From contig CALFGU010000117.1 in assembly GCA_937877685.1 (NCBI GenBank), positions 19,017-83,016 on the forward strand: a DNA stretch of 64,000 bases, written 5' to 3'. This DNA comes from an uncultured Prevotella sp. Its GTDB lineage: Bacteria > Bacteroidota > Bacteroidia > Bacteroidales > Bacteroidaceae. Position 1 is the first letter of the stretch. Each line of letters starts with the position of its first letter. Below are positions 35,872 to 45,969 of this stretch, in pieces. Below the pieces are notes generated by a model. It saw only the letters and a program-made list of their open reading frames with translations. It was not told the origin of the DNA and searched no databases. The translations under genes and the position numbers were made by a program.

Positions 35872-38800
35872 ATGACTTTAAACTTCACCGAAAATAGTTA
35901 TGAGTTGGCCATCATCGCCCTGTTTGAGGCGATGGGCTACCGTCATGAGTGTGGCTATGACATTGAGCGCGATTATCAGAATCCGCTTTATGAGGAGGTG
36001 CTTGAGGCTTCGCTCCGCCGCATCAATCCCGAGCTGACGGCACAGGGGATGGGCGAAGTGATGAAAGCGCTGAAGGACATTGACGGCGCCGACCTCGTGG
36101 CGAAGAATGAAACCTTCACCGCCTACCTGCAAAATGGCATACCCGTGGAGGATAAGGTGGGCTCTGACTACCGCACGGTCAACGCCCGACTCATTGACTA
36201 TCAGCACCCCGAGCGCAACGACTTTCGCATCGTGAACCAATGGACGGTAGAGGAATTTGCCACAAAGCGGTGCGACCTCGTCGTGATGGTCAACGGATTG
36301 CCCCTCGTGGTGATGGAGCTCAAATCGTCCAGCAATGAGGGCGTGGGCGGGGACGATGCCTACAACCAAATCAAGGCGTATCAGAAGGTGATTCCCTGCC
36401 TCTTTGTCTATAACGCCTTTAACGTCATCTCCGACATGCTCACCACGCGCGTGGGCACACTTACCGCCAAGCAGGAGCGCTACATGGAGTGGAAAACGAA
36501 AGACGGCGAGCGCGAAACGGAGGCCGTGGCGGACTACAAGACCTTCTTCGAGGGCATCTTCACAAAGCACCGCCTGCTCGACCTCATTCAAAACTTCCTC
36601 TGCTTCGACAAAGCCGACGGTAAGGCCTGGAAAATCCTGGGGGCTTATCATCAATACTTCGCCGTAAACAAGGCGCTACGACGCACGAGGGAGGCCGTAG
36701 AGGGGAACGGTAAAATCGGGGTGTTTTGGCACACACAGGGGAGCGGAAAATCCTTCTCCATGCTCTTCTTCACCCACCTCGTGATTCGCCACTTTGCGGA
36801 GAGCACCATCCTCGTGGTTACCGACCGCAAGGACCTTGACCAACAACTCTTTGGTCAGTTTGGGCGGTGTAAGGACTTTCTGCGCACCGAGCCCGTGAAC
36901 GCAACGAGTCGCACGGAGCTCATCGAGTTGCTCAAGAACCGCCAAAGCGGGGGCATCATCTTCACCACGATACAGAAGTTTGAGGAAGGCACAGAGCCCC
37001 TCTCAACGCGCCGTAATATCATCGTCATGACCGACGAAGCACACCGTAGTCAGTATGGCGACGAGCGCTGGGATGCAAAGACGGAGACCATGAAAAAGGG
37101 CCAGGCGCTTAAGATGCGCGAAGCACTGCCCAACGCCTCGTTTATAGGCTTTACGGGCACGCCCATTTCGAGTCGCGATAAGGACACGACAGAGGTCTTT
37201 GGCGACTACATCGACATCTATGACATGACACAAGCCGTGGAGGACGGTGCCACACGACCCGTGTACTACGAAAGCCGCGTGATTAAGTTAGACCTTGACC
37301 AAGAGGTGGTGAATCAGCTCGATGCCGAGTTTGACGCCCTTATTGACGCGGGAGCCACGGAGGAACAAGTGGTGCGCGCTAAGCGCGATGTGAGCCGCCT
37401 GGAGCAAGTGTTGAGCAGTGATGAAACGATTGACTCGCTCGTGCGTGACATCGTCGCCCACTATGAGGAAAACCGCGCCGACCACCTGACGGGTAAGGCC
37501 ATGATTGTGGCACTCACACGCGGGGTGGGCATCAAGATTTATCAGAAAATGCTCGAACTGCGCCCCGACTGGACGGAGAAGGTGAAGGTGGTGATGACCG
37601 CCAGTAACAAGGACCCCGAAGAGTGGCACGAAATCATCGGCAATGAGGCCGACAAGAAGGAGCTGGCGCGCAAGTTTAAGGACAATGACGACCCGATGAA
37701 GATAGCCATCGTGAGGGACATGTGGCTGACGGGATTTGACGTGCCCTCGCTGGCCACGATGTATGTATTTAAGGCCATGAGCGGGCATAACCTGATGCAG
37801 GCCATTGCACGCGTGAACCGCGTATTCCCAGGCAAGGAGGGCGGGCTGATTATTGACTATATCGGCATTGCCCAAGCCCTGAAGCAGGCGATGAACGACT
37901 ATACGAAGCGCGACCAAAAGAAGTTTGGAAACCCCGACATTGCGAAGACCGCCCTCGTGAAGTTCCGCGAAGAGATGGCCATCTGTCGCGATCAGTTGCA
38001 CGGGTGTGATTACGCGCCTTTCTTCACCGACGACAACAGCCTGAAGGCACAGACACTGACCGGGGCGCTCAACTTCATGCTCGCACCCAAGCGCGAGGAG
38101 CAGCGCAAGCACCTCGTAGAGCACTCGGCACTGCTTCACAACGCACAGACGCTCTGCCGAAGCCTGCTCGAAAGGGAGGAGAAGGTGGAAGTGGCCTTCT
38201 TTGACGCCCTGCGCGTGATGCTTCAACGCTTTACACAGACCTCGGGGGGCAAGATTTCGCGCAAGGAAATCAACCAACGCATCAGCGACTTGCTCCAACA
38301 GAGCATCAAGAGCGACGGCGTTATCAACCTCTTTGCCGACACGAAGCAGGAGTTTTCGCTCTTCGACGAGCAATTTATGGAGGAAATCAAGAAGATGAAG
38401 GAGAAGAACATCGCACTTGAACTCCTCAAAAGCCTCTTGAAAGACAAGGTGGCAACACTCAAGCGCATGAATGTCGTGCAGAGCGAGCGCTTCTCGGCCA
38501 TGCTCACCGAAAGTTTGAACCGCTACATCAAGGGGATGCTCACCAATGAAGAAGTCATCAAGGAACTCCTTGAGATGGCACACCAACTAAAAGCTTGCGA
38601 GCAGGAGGGCGACAAACTCGGGCTGAGCGTGGAGGAAAAGGCCTTCTACGACGCCCTGACACGCCCTGAAATGGTGCGCAAGGTGTATAGCGACGAGGAG
38701 TTTGTAGCCCTCACCAAGGAACTGACCGAGATGCTCCGCAAGAACCGCTCCATCGACTGGCAACACAAGGAGAGTGCGCGAGCAGGAATGCGCGTCATGG

Positions 38801-39012
38801 TGAAGCGACTACTCAAGAAGTATAAGTATCCGCCCGAAGGTCAGGAAGAAGCCCTGCAGATGGTCATGAACCAGTGTGAAAACTGGGCGGAAAACGAAAA
38901 CTATGACGACCTCGTAGCGCCCACCGATGAAGCGTCACTCGGCGCAATGACTTATAGCATGCCCGAACCTCACTATGCCATGGCGGCAGAACGGGGCGAA
39001 GGATACCGATAA
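35872..39012 (+). CDS. hsdR: Type I restriction-modification system, endonuclease subunit
   Basis: This protein is 1046 residues from the ATG at 35872; a TTG 27 bp earlier would overlap the fic gene. HsdR translocates and cuts unmodified DNA. The N-terminal nuclease domain has RCDLVVMV (Asp135) and VVMELKSS (Glu149, Lys151). The helicase motor has Walker A HTQGSGKSFSM (287-297), DEAH at 388-391 and GFTGTPIS. The C-terminal helical domain follows. The gene is GC-rich like hsdM and intact, so the system could be active with HsdM and HsdS. Long antisense frames over it reflect composition only. Confidence 0.96.
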   Translation: MTLNFTENSYELAIIALFEAMGYRHECGYDIERDYQNPLYEEVLEASLRRINPELTAQGMGEVMKALKDIDGADLVAKNETFTAYLQNGIPVEDKVGSDYRTVNARLIDYQHPERNDFRIVNQWTVEEFATKRCDLVVMVNGLPLVVMELKSSSNEGVGGDDAYNQIKAYQKVIPCLFVYNAFNVISDMLTTRVGTLTAKQERYMEWKTKDGERETEAVADYKTFFEGIFTKHRLLDLIQNFLCFDKADGKAWKILGAYHQYFAVNKALRRTREAVEGNGKIGVFWHTQGSGKSFSMLFFTHLVIRHFAESTILVVTDRKDLDQQLFGQFGRCKDFLRTEPVNATSRTELIELLKNRQSGGIIFTTIQKFEEGTEPLSTRRNIIVMTDEAHRSQYGDERWDAKTETMKKGQALKMREALPNASFIGFTGTPISSRDKDTTEVFGDYIDIYDMTQAVEDGATRPVYYESRVIKLDLDQEVVNQLDAEFDALIDAGATEEQVVRAKRDVSRLEQVLSSDETIDSLVRDIVAHYEENRADHLTGKAMIVALTRGVGIKIYQKMLELRPDWTEKVKVVMTASNKDPEEWHEIIGNEADKKELARKFKDNDDPMKIAIVRDMWLTGFDVPSLATMYVFKAMSGHNLMQAIARVNRVFPGKEGGLIIDYIGIAQALKQAMNDYTKRDQKKFGNPDIAKTALVKFREEMAICRDQLHGCDYAPFFTDDNSLKAQTLTGALNFMLAPKREEQRKHLVEHSALLHNAQTLCRSLLEREEKVEVAFFDALRVMLQRFTQTSGGKISRKEINQRISDLLQQSIKSDGVINLFADTKQEFSLFDEQFMEEIKKMKEKNIALELLKSLLKDKVATLKRMNVVQSERFSAMLTESLNRYIKGMLTNEEVIKELLEMAHQLKACEQEGDKLGLSVEEKAFYDALTRPEMVRKVYSDEEFVALTKELTEMLRKNRSIDWQHKESARAGMRVMVKRLLKKYKYPPEGQEEALQMVMNQCENWAENENYDDLVAPTDEASLGAMTYSMPEPHYAMAAERGEGYR

Positions 39013-39063
39013 ATGGAAAAAATTAAGTGAAAATACTAACTACACATTATTATTACACACTGT

Positions 39064-39416
39064 ATTAAAAGGAATTTTTACCTCATCATTGCTTGCTTTA
39101 TGACCTGCTGGGCAAGTGCTTACGCTGAACAACCGCCCATTATGGGTTGGAGTTCGTGGAACACGTATGGTTTCCAAATCAATGATTCGCTCGTTCGCAC
39201 TCAGGCGGATGCGATGGTCAACCTGGGGTTCTACGAAAAGGGTTATAAGTACATCAACATTGACGAATCTCAATCAACACGCCCAAGAGCACAAAAGTCG
39301 CTATCGTTGACATGACTGGCAAGCAAGTGTGGAGTGGAACGATTCAAGGCAAAAAGTCAATCGCCTTACCCGCTGGCACTTATTTGGGCAATAACAAAAA
39401 GGTGTTGATGAATTAG
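39064..39416 (+). pseudogene. Decayed GH27 alpha-galactosidase, N- and C-terminal remnants
   Basis: A signal peptide plus the GH27 start is readable: KRNFYLIIACFMTCWASAYA, then EQPPIMGWSSWNTYG and GYKYINID. The expected catalytic barrel is missing. After a frameshift near 39270 comes a typical secreted-protein end (VAIVDMTGKQVWSGTIQGKK, LPAGTYLGNNKKVLMN, stop 39414-39416). The natural start seems lost: the codon at 39064 is ATT where ATG AAA would be expected. This is most simply a large internal deletion. A terminator follows directly. Confidence 0.8.
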
Positions 39417-39427
39417 TTATAAAGAAT

Positions 39428-39464
39428 GAGAGGAGAGAGGCAACCTTCTCCTCTCTTTTTTTTG
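39428..39464 (+). terminator. Terminator after the alpha-galactosidase remnant
   Basis: The stem GAGAGGAG (39428-39435) / CTCCTCTC (39448-39455) is followed by a run of T residues, a textbook intrinsic terminator on the plus strand. The remaining 39465-39740 holds nothing that I can identify. Confidence 0.8.
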
Positions 39465-39740
39465 TTGACGAAGAAAATAATTATAAATCAGTATGTTAAA
39501 GGGTATGAAACTGTGTTTTACCGCCCCATCAGCCACCACCATTTAACTCCCCTTGCTTTTATATAAGGTTGTCCGCATTTCAGTATTTCAGTTACTGTTT
39601 CACTTTGCAAATTGTAGGGGGGCTAAAACAGGGCGTCACTACCACAAGCGGTTAGAACACATGCAGATGTAGAAGATAAAAACCAGTGCGCTAATTCAGT
39701 GCACTGCTTCTAACTACCAACTCGGAGCATCGACTGCAAA

Positions 39741-39780
39741 TAAAAAAAAGAGGGTGCGCCAAAGATTGATACACCCTCTT
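39741..39780 (-). terminator. Terminator of the glycogen phosphorylase gene
   Basis: On the minus strand, AAGAGGGTG, a 15-nt loop and CACCCTCTT are followed by eight T residues (arms 39748-39756 and 39772-39780). It lies 32 bp past the glgP stop. Confidence 0.88.
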
Positions 39781-39811
39781 AGGAGATTGTTATTGACTAA
39801 ATGTCAAGGGA

Positions 39812-42436
39812 TTATGCGAACCACTTTACATAAGCGAAGTCCTGACGGTAGGGGAGATGTTCGTTTGCGGGGAACATACGGAATGCTACCTTGAATGAAC
39901 CTGCAACGTCGAGGCTTGTTGTGAGCTCGAATGTGTGGAGGTTGCCTTCGCGCTTTGTCATAGTCATAGGAATAGTTGTCTGGATAACGTCGTTACCTTC
40001 AACATTTTCGATTACTACGAGTTCTACGCCAACTGCGTTGTCGAGACCCTGTTCGTCGATAACGTGCTTGATAGTGAAGTCCTGACCAGAGATTACGTTG
40101 TTGAGGTTTTCCATACCTTCAGAAGCAACTACGTTGATGCTATCCCAACGTTCTGCAACGCATTCCTTCCATGCTGCGATTTCCTTCGCGAGCTTGTTGT
40201 TGTCAGCAGCGAGGAGCTTGAAGCGAGCAGCTTCCTTGTTGTAGAAGCGATCGTAGTAGTCGTCGAGTTGGCGCTTCATTGTGTACTGGGGAGCGATCTG
40301 AGCGATTGAGTTCTTCACTGTCTTCACCCAACCTTCGCTGTAACCCTTCGCACCACGAGCGTAGTAGAGAGGAATGATTTCCTGTTCGAGGAGTGAGTAG
40401 ATAGTAGCAGCGTCGAGGCGGTCCTGATGTTCCTGGTTCTGGTAAGTACGCTTGTCTGTGAGCGCCCAACCTGCACCAGGACGGTAACCTTCGTACCACC
40501 AACCGTCGAGTACTGAGAGGTTTACAACACCGTTCATGAGTGCCTTTTCACCTGATGTACCAGATGCTTCGAGGGGACGTGTGGGAGTGTTCATCCAGAT
40601 ATCTACACCTGAAACGAGGCGGCGAGCGAGTTCCATATCGTAGTTATCGAGGAAGATGATCTTACCGATGAACTCGGGACGCTGAGAGATTTCGTAGATG
40701 CGCTTGATCAAGCCCTGGCCTGCACCGTCAGCGGGGTGAGCCTTACCTGCGAAGAGGAACTGTACGGGGTAGTCGGGGTTGTTCACGATCTTTGCAAGGC
40801 GATCGAGGTCAGAGAAGAGGAGGTGTGCACGCTTGTAAGTAGCGAATCGACGTGCGAAACCGATGAGGAGCGCGTTGGGGTTGATCTTGTCGAGGAGCGA
40901 AACCACACGGCTGGGGTCACCCTGATTCTTCAACCAAGTGTCGCGGAAGCGGTTGCGGATGTAGTTGATGAGCTTCATCTTGAGGGCGCAACGTGTTTCC
41001 CAAACTTCCTTATCAGAAACTTCGTAAATCTTTTCCCAGATCTTCATGTTGCTCTGGTCGTTCATGAAGTTCTTATCGAAGTGCTTGCAGTAGAGCTGCT
41101 TCCATTCGTTAGCAGCCCATGTGGGGAAGTGAACACCGTTAGTAACGTAGCTCACGTGGCTTTCGTTCTGCTGGAGGTTGTATGCCTGGAAGTAACCTTC
41201 GTGGTCGCGGATTTCGTATTCACGACGGGGTTCGTCGGGCATGTAGCCGGGCCATGTGCCCTTGAACATCATCTGAGAAACCTTACCGTGGAGCCAGCTC
41301 ACACCGTTGATTTCCTGACATGTCTTACAGCAGAATACTGACATTGAGAACTTTTCGTTCTTGTCTTCGGGGTTCATACGACCGAGGCCCATGAAGTCGT
41401 CCCAAGAGATGCCGAGCTTTCCAGAGAATGAATCCATGTACTTGCGGAAGAGGCCTTCTTCGAAGTAGTCGTGACCAGCAGGTACGGGAGTGTGTACAGT
41501 GTAGAGTGAAGAAGCCTTAACGAGTTCGAGTGCTTCACCGAATGTAAGACCAGTTGCTACGTAGTCAACGAGGCGTTGTGCGTTACAGAGTGCTGCGTGA
41601 CCTTCGTTACAATGGTAAACGTCCTTAGTGATACCGAGCTTCTGGAGCATCAACATACCGCCGACACCGAGGAGGTATTCCTGCTTGATACGGTTTTCCC
41701 AGTCACCACCGTAGAGCGCTGAAGTGATGCCAGCGTCGTACTGTGAGTTGAGACCGTTGTCAGTGTCGAGGAGGTAGAGCTTCACACGACCAACATTTAC
41801 GCGCCATACGCTTGCGTAAACGGTGTAGCCGGGGTAGGGAACAGCAACAACAACCTGGTTGCCATCCTTATCGAGTTCCTTTTCAATGGGGAGACGGTCA
41901 AAGTTTTGAGCGTCGTAGTTAGCGATCTGCTGACCTTCCATTGAGAGTGTCTGAGTGAAGTAGCCGTGACGATAGAGGAAACCAACTGCACACATGTCAA
42001 CGTTAGAGTCAGAAGCTTCCTTGATGTAGTCACCTGCGAGTACACCGAGACCACCAGAGTAAATCTTGAGTACAGAGTTGAGACCGTATTCCATGCAGAA
42101 GTAAGCCACGCTTGCACGCTTTGCGTTGGGCTTAACGTCCATGTATGCACGGAAGTTCTTGTAAACCTTCTCGATAGCTGCGAGCATTACCTTGTCGGCA
42201 GCGAGTTCTTCGAGGCGTTCGTAAGAAACGCGAGCGAGAAGTTCAACGGGGTTCTTACCACACTTGTGCCAGAGCTTGTGGTCGATGCTGTCGAAGAGTT
42301 CAACAGCTTCTTGATTCCATGACCACCAAAGGTTGTGGGCAAGTTCATCAAGAACGTTCAGTTCCTTTGGGAGGTGGCTCTTAACGCTCACCATCTTCCA
42401 TGAAGGCTGATTTGAATTGCTAAGTTTTACTTTCAT
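39812..42436 (-). CDS. glgP: Alpha-glucan / glycogen phosphorylase
   Basis: This 874-residue GT35-type enzyme releases glucose-1-phosphate from glycogen. It is the long Bacteroidetes-type alpha-glucan phosphorylase with an N-terminal DUF3417 region ([20 protein letters not shown]). Visible conserved parts are [41 protein letters not shown] and, near the active site, [19 protein letters not shown] and DGWWYEGY. The start at 42436 fits the usual MKVKL opening. It lies 112 bp after glgA on the same strand, separated by a 9-bp tandem repeat. Together they make a glycogen turnover pair. Confidence 0.94.
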   Translation of the reverse strand: MKVKLSNSNQPSWKMVSVKSHLPKELNVLDELAHNLWWSWNQEAVELFDSIDHKLWHKCGKNPVELLARVSYERLEELAADKVMLAAIEKVYKNFRAYMDVKPNAKRASVAYFCMEYGLNSVLKIYSGGLGVLAGDYIKEASDSNVDMCAVGFLYRHGYFTQTLSMEGQQIANYDAQNFDRLPIEKELDKDGNQVVVAVPYPGYTVYASVWRVNVGRVKLYLLDTDNGLNSQYDAGITSALYGGDWENRIKQEYLLGVGGMLMLQKLGITKDVYHCNEGHAALCNAQRLVDYVATGLTFGEALELVKASSLYTVHTPVPAGHDYFEEGLFRKYMDSFSGKLGISWDDFMGLGRMNPEDKNEKFSMSVFCCKTCQEINGVSWLHGKVSQMMFKGTWPGYMPDEPRREYEIRDHEGYFQAYNLQQNESHVSYVTNGVHFPTWAANEWKQLYCKHFDKNFMNDQSNMKIWEKIYEVSDKEVWETRCALKMKLINYIRNRFRDTWLKNQGDPSRVVSLLDKINPNALLIGFARRFATYKRAHLLFSDLDRLAKIVNNPDYPVQFLFAGKAHPADGAGQGLIKRIYEISQRPEFIGKIIFLDNYDMELARRLVSGVDIWMNTPTRPLEASGTSGEKALMNGVVNLSVLDGWWYEGYRPGAGWALTDKRTYQNQEHQDRLDAATIYSLLEQEIIPLYYARGAKGYSEGWVKTVKNSIAQIAPQYTMKRQLDDYYDRFYNKEAARFKLLAADNNKLAKEIAAWKECVAERWDSINVVASEGMENLNNVISGQDFTIKHVIDEQGLDNAVGVELVVIENVEGNDVIQTTIPMTMTKREGNLHTFELTTSLDVAGSFKVAFRMFPANEHLPYRQDFAYVKWFA

Positions 42437-42492
42437 GTTGTTTTTTATTGATCAATAAAAATTGTTTCAATTATGTTGGGGGGAGAGTTTTT

Positions 42493-42537
42493 CTAGATGC
42501 TCTAGATGTTCTAGATATTCTAGATGTTCTAGACTAG
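42493..42537. repeat. 9-bp tandem repeat between glgA and glgP
   Basis: Five units of CTAGATGTT-like sequence (CTAGATGCT, CTAGATGTT, CTAGATATT, CTAGATGTT, CTAGACTAG) lie in the 112-bp spacer. CTAG cores recur every 9 bp. Since glgA and glgP are on one strand, the repeat would sit in their shared transcript or in front of a glgP promoter. Slippage could change spacing. Confidence 0.8.
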
Positions 42538-42548
42538 AAAATGACCTC

Positions 42549-44219
42549 TTACTTATTTCTCAAAGCGAAGTCGTAAGCCTCGAAGTAGTGCTTAATGAAG
42601 TTCTTCCACTGTGCCTTGTCAGCGAGTGCGGCCGCCTTTTTGCAGAGGGTTGCTCTGTCCTTGAGGGGCATGCGCATCATGGCTTCGATGGTTTCACACA
42701 TTTCGCGAGAGACGTCGAAATAGTTGTCGTCGTCGCGGTGGATGACCTTTACGCCATCAGAGAGTTCGCCCTGATAGCCGAGCACATCGTTGACCCACTG
42801 ACCGAAGCCCGAGAGGTCGGTTGTGATACAGGGAGCCTTGAACGCACAACTTTCGAGGGGAGTGTAGCCCCAGGGTTCGTAGTACGAGGGATAGAGGCAG
42901 AGGTCGTTGGCGGTGAGGAGGTCGTAGTAGGGCATATTGAAGATGCCGTCAGCGCCTTCCAAATAGCAGGGCACGAGAATTACCTTTACGGCATCGTTCT
43001 TTGTGTTCCAAAGTCCGAGTTGCTTAATGAGGCAGAGGATGCGGTCTTCGTTGAGATTGTGAAGATCGTGGGTAATCATGGGCGTATGGAGTCCGCCTTC
43101 CGACTTGTCGGTGCCGTTTAAGCGTGCGAGGAGGTCCTGACGGGGTTCCTTTGTCCAGCAGGGCACTTCGATGAGCGCCAATACCTTTTGTGACACGAGT
43201 TCTTCTTCCGCTTGTGCAAGCGTCTTCATGCGTGCGTTGAGTTGCGCGAGGGCTTCCATATACACGTCAAAACCCTTACAACGGAAGTCGTTGCGACCTG
43301 ATGTGCTCACGATGAGCGTAGTGTCGTCGAGTTCTTCGCCAATCAATTTGCTCGCTACGTTGAGGATGCACTGGCGTGCTTCCTTGCGCTTCTTGGTGAA
43401 GGCAGCACCCTTGGGTACGAAGTCGTTTTCAAAGCCGTTGGGGAGCACCACATCAGCGGGCTTATCGAGGAGTTGCTTACATTCACGGTCGGTAAACATG
43501 CTCACCGTAGTGAAGCAGTCTGCACCGTGAGCACTCTGCTTTTCAATGCTGTGCTTGGCTTCCATAGAGAGTTCGGCTGCCATTTGGTCGCCATTATAAC
43601 CGTGGAAGTACTTATAGAGCAACTTGTTATTGCCAGCGATAGAGCGGCCAATGCTTGTAGCGTGAGTCGTGAAGATGGTTGCCACCTCGGGACATTCCTT
43701 CTTTAAGAAGAGCATACCCAAACCAGACATCCATTCGTGAGCCTGATAGATGATGCTTTCGCCCTTGAGAAGTTCAGCCTTTACTACGGCTTCTACAAAC
43801 TTACCTGCGGCGTATGAGAACATGGATGCTTCATCGTAGTCGCCATAAGCATGGAGCGAGTCAACCTGGAAGGCATCCCACGCTTCAGCGTAGATGTCGT
43901 TCTTCACATCAAAGAAGGGCTGGAAGTCAACGAGGATGGCGATAGGCGCACCAGGTACGTTCCAACGGCCGATACGCGCATTTACGCCCGCTTCCGCCGC
44001 AGCCTTCTTCCACTTTGTGAGGAGGCGCTTGTTTTCTTTGAAAAGGGGATTTTCTTTTCCTTGCCACACATCAGGACCAATGAAGAACACTTTGTCCTCG
44101 TGGCTTTGTTGGAGTGTGTTAGCTCGTGAAGAGAGAACGGTGTAAATACCACCGACCTTGTTACACACTTCCCAACTTGTTTCAAATATTACACTTGGGT
44201 TTAGTTTAGTTTGTGCCAT
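42549..44219 (-). CDS. Glycogen synthase, GT3-like
   Basis: This 556-residue glycosyltransferase builds the glycogen chain. It opens with SVIFETSWEVCNKVGGIYTVL, and the stretch EVCNKVGGIYTV is the eukaryote-like GT3 signature rather than the KTGGLaDV of bacterial GlgA (GT5). Other blocks are FIGPDVW, YQAHEWMSGLG, ATIFTTHATSIGRSIAG and the C-terminal YPSYYEPWGYTPLESCAF, which holds the conserved glutamates. Donor (UDP- or ADP-glucose) cannot be told directly. It precedes glgP on the same strand and has a TAnnTTTG element just upstream. Confidence 0.9.
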   Translation of the reverse strand: MAQTKLNPSVIFETSWEVCNKVGGIYTVLSSRANTLQQSHEDKVFFIGPDVWQGKENPLFKENKRLLTKWKKAAAEAGVNARIGRWNVPGAPIAILVDFQPFFDVKNDIYAEAWDAFQVDSLHAYGDYDEASMFSYAAGKFVEAVVKAELLKGESIIYQAHEWMSGLGMLFLKKECPEVATIFTTHATSIGRSIAGNNKLLYKYFHGYNGDQMAAELSMEAKHSIEKQSAHGADCFTTVSMFTDRECKQLLDKPADVVLPNGFENDFVPKGAAFTKKRKEARQCILNVASKLIGEELDDTTLIVSTSGRNDFRCKGFDVYMEALAQLNARMKTLAQAEEELVSQKVLALIEVPCWTKEPRQDLLARLNGTDKSEGGLHTPMITHDLHNLNEDRILCLIKQLGLWNTKNDAVKVILVPCYLEGADGIFNMPYYDLLTANDLCLYPSYYEPWGYTPLESCAFKAPCITTDLSGFGQWVNDVLGYQGELSDGVKVIHRDDDNYFDVSREMCETIEAMMRMPLKDRATLCKKAAALADKAQWKNFIKHYFEAYDFALRNK

Positions 44220-44243
44220 TTATATATATGTTAAAAAGCGCAG

Positions 44244-44251
44244 CAAAGATA
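44244..44251 (-). promoter_or_regulatory. -7 element of the glycogen synthase gene
   Basis: The minus strand carries TATCTTTG, 24 bp before the ATG. A -33 box is not clear. The remaining 44252-44610 is very AT-rich and shows no gene. Confidence 0.5.
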
Positions 44252-44610
44252 GTAAAAATAAGTTAATCAGTTGCTAACTTTCTGATATTTTGTAAATTTC
44301 AATCTCCTTTTTGTGTCATTTTGATAGTATTTGTAAACTATATTTGTCAAGTAAGTTTACTTTTTTGTAATAATCAATTTTTACATGTCTTGATTATCGG
44401 AGGCATAACAATTCTTAATTAATATGACTAGTTGTTATATGAATGATATTCAAATTTTACATGTTGTAGAAATAATTATATCGTATAACTAGGATTTATG
44501 AAATATGTAGTTGCTCATATTACTATATTAGACCTCTTAATTATGTGTAATATCAACCAGTTCTATATTATATCCTGATTTACAAAATTACGATTTCACT
44601 ATATTAAAAT

Positions 44611-44650
44611 AATAAGGCAAAACAACGGTCGCCCATTATTTTGCCTTATT
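44611..44650 (-). terminator. Bidirectional-looking terminator after nagB
   Basis: A perfect 12-bp stem (AATAAGGCAAAA 44611-44622, TTTTGCCTTATT 44639-44650) with a 16-nt loop ends 17 bp beyond the nagB stop. The arms end in A- and T-rich runs on both sides, so either strand could be stopped. Confidence 0.75.
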
Positions 44651-44667
44651 AAATTACTTTATTGATT

Positions 44668-45459
44668 TTAAATATTGTCCTTTTCAATATCCTTGAAGTA
44701 CTTATAGGTAGAAACCTTGAGTTCTTCACAAGCAGCTTCATCACATACAATGATACCATGAGGATGCTGCTGGAGTGCAGAAATTGTCCATGCTTGGCAT
44801 ACAGGACCTTCTACTGCTGCCTGAAGTGCGCGAGCCTTGTTGTGACCATTACAGAGGATGAGCACTTCTTTAGCCGCCATAACTGTACCTACACCAACTG
44901 TAAGAGCTGTTGAGGGAACTGCATTAACATCGCCACCGAAGAAACGGCTGTTAGCAATCTTAGTGTCTGTAGTCAAAGTTTTGATACGTGTGCGACTTGA
45001 GAGACTTGAGAAAGGTTCGTTGAATGCAACGTGACCATCAGGACCGATACCACCCATAAAGAGGTCGATGCCACCTGCAGCTTCGATTGCAGCTTCGTAA
45101 GCGGCGCATTCTGCTTCAAGGTCTTCAGCATTACCATTGAGGATGTGAACGTTTTCCTTCTTGATGTTGATGTGATTGAAGAAATTGTTCCACATGAAAG
45201 AGTGGTAGCTTTCGGGGTGCTCTTCAGGAAGACCAACATATTCGTCCATGTTGAATGTAACAACATTTTCGAAAGACACCTTACCCTGCTTGTAGAGTTC
45301 GATCAACGCCTTGTACATGCCAAGAGGACTTGAACCAGTAGGACAACCCAATTTGAAGGGCTTTTCAGGAGTGGGGTTTGCTGCATTAATGCGACTTGCA
45401 ACATAGTTTGCTGCCCAATTTGAAATCGACTGATAGTCGGGAGTGATAATTACGCGCAT
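44668..45459 (-). CDS. nagB: Glucosamine-6-phosphate deaminase
   Basis: This protein is 263 residues from the ATG at 45459. That start gives the standard opening [20 protein letters not shown]; the longer open frame would add 30 unrelated residues. NagB converts glucosamine-6-phosphate to fructose-6-phosphate and ammonia. Conserved parts are [33 protein letters not shown] and [16 protein letters not shown] (with the catalytic Asp and His), followed by [11 protein letters not shown]. It is alone with its own promoter and terminator. No other amino-sugar genes are adjacent. Confidence 0.96.
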   Translation of the reverse strand: MRVIITPDYQSISNWAANYVASRINAANPTPEKPFKLGCPTGSSPLGMYKALIELYKQGKVSFENVVTFNMDEYVGLPEEHPESYHSFMWNNFFNHINIKKENVHILNGNAEDLEAECAAYEAAIEAAGGIDLFMGGIGPDGHVAFNEPFSSLSSRTRIKTLTTDTKIANSRFFGGDVNAVPSTALTVGVGTVMAAKEVLILCNGHNKARALQAAVEGPVCQAWTISALQQHPHGIIVCDEAACEELKVSTYKYFKDIEKDNI

Positions 45460-45604
45460 AACGTTTATAAAAGATTTTAGGTTTAAGGAATCTGCTTCAG
45501 AAAGGTAAATGATTAGAGGTAAAAACTTGTTGAAAGATTTCACGAGCATCTTTCACCTTTGTAAAGATTTATCCTATAACAAAGTGAATTTTAATCTTGC
45601 ACGA

Positions 45605-45636
45605 CAAAGTTAAACAATCTTTACATTATGCCCAAA
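45605..45636 (-). promoter_or_regulatory. Promoter of nagB
   Basis: The minus strand has TTTG (45633-45636), a 20-bp spacer and TAACTTTG (45605-45612), an excellent match to TTTG-N19/20-TAnnTTTG. The leader to the ATG is about 140 nt. Confidence 0.7.
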
Positions 45637-45807
45637 TAATTTATTCATAAAAGTTGCATTGTGTTAGTTTATTCTATGTGTGATAGAGAATACAGGTGAA
45701 TTTAGGGAAGCAGAAATTACCGTATTGTGGATTTGCTTCCCAAACGGAATGTGGCAAAATCTTAAACAACTGATTAAGGTTTCTTGTCTATCATGTAATT
45801 AGATTTG

Positions 45808-45837
45808 TTGATAGTTTAAAAATTATTTGTAAATTTG
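45808..45837 (+). promoter_or_regulatory. Promoter of the RidA-like gene
   Basis: TTG (45808-45810), a 19-bp spacer and TAAATTTG (45830-45837) lie about 130 bp ahead of the gene. No other feature was found in 45637-45969. Confidence 0.55.
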
Positions 45838-45969
45838 CCTAAATATTAGAATTGTAGTGGATTCGGTGCTTTACTTGTAATTAGAGTCATTCTAATCCCC
45901 TCCTCTTTAGGTGAGAAAGAACTATATTCTTATTAACCTTGACAATTCAACATTATTTTGACATCTATT

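Noticed and set aside
37288..38586. 432-codon open frame antisense to hsdR
   Set aside because: It lies wholly within the well-supported hsdR gene. High third-position GC leaves few stops in the complementary frame, and the product (many His/Leu/Val repeats) shows no domain.
42493..42537. CRISPR-like or microsatellite coding repeat
   Set aside because: The 9-bp period is too short for CRISPR and the stretch is outside any gene.
44220..44667. tRNA or small RNA gene in the AT-rich gap between glgA and nagB
   Set aside because: No cloverleaf, T-loop (GTTCRAATC) or other RNA signature was seen. Only a promoter box and a terminator are present.
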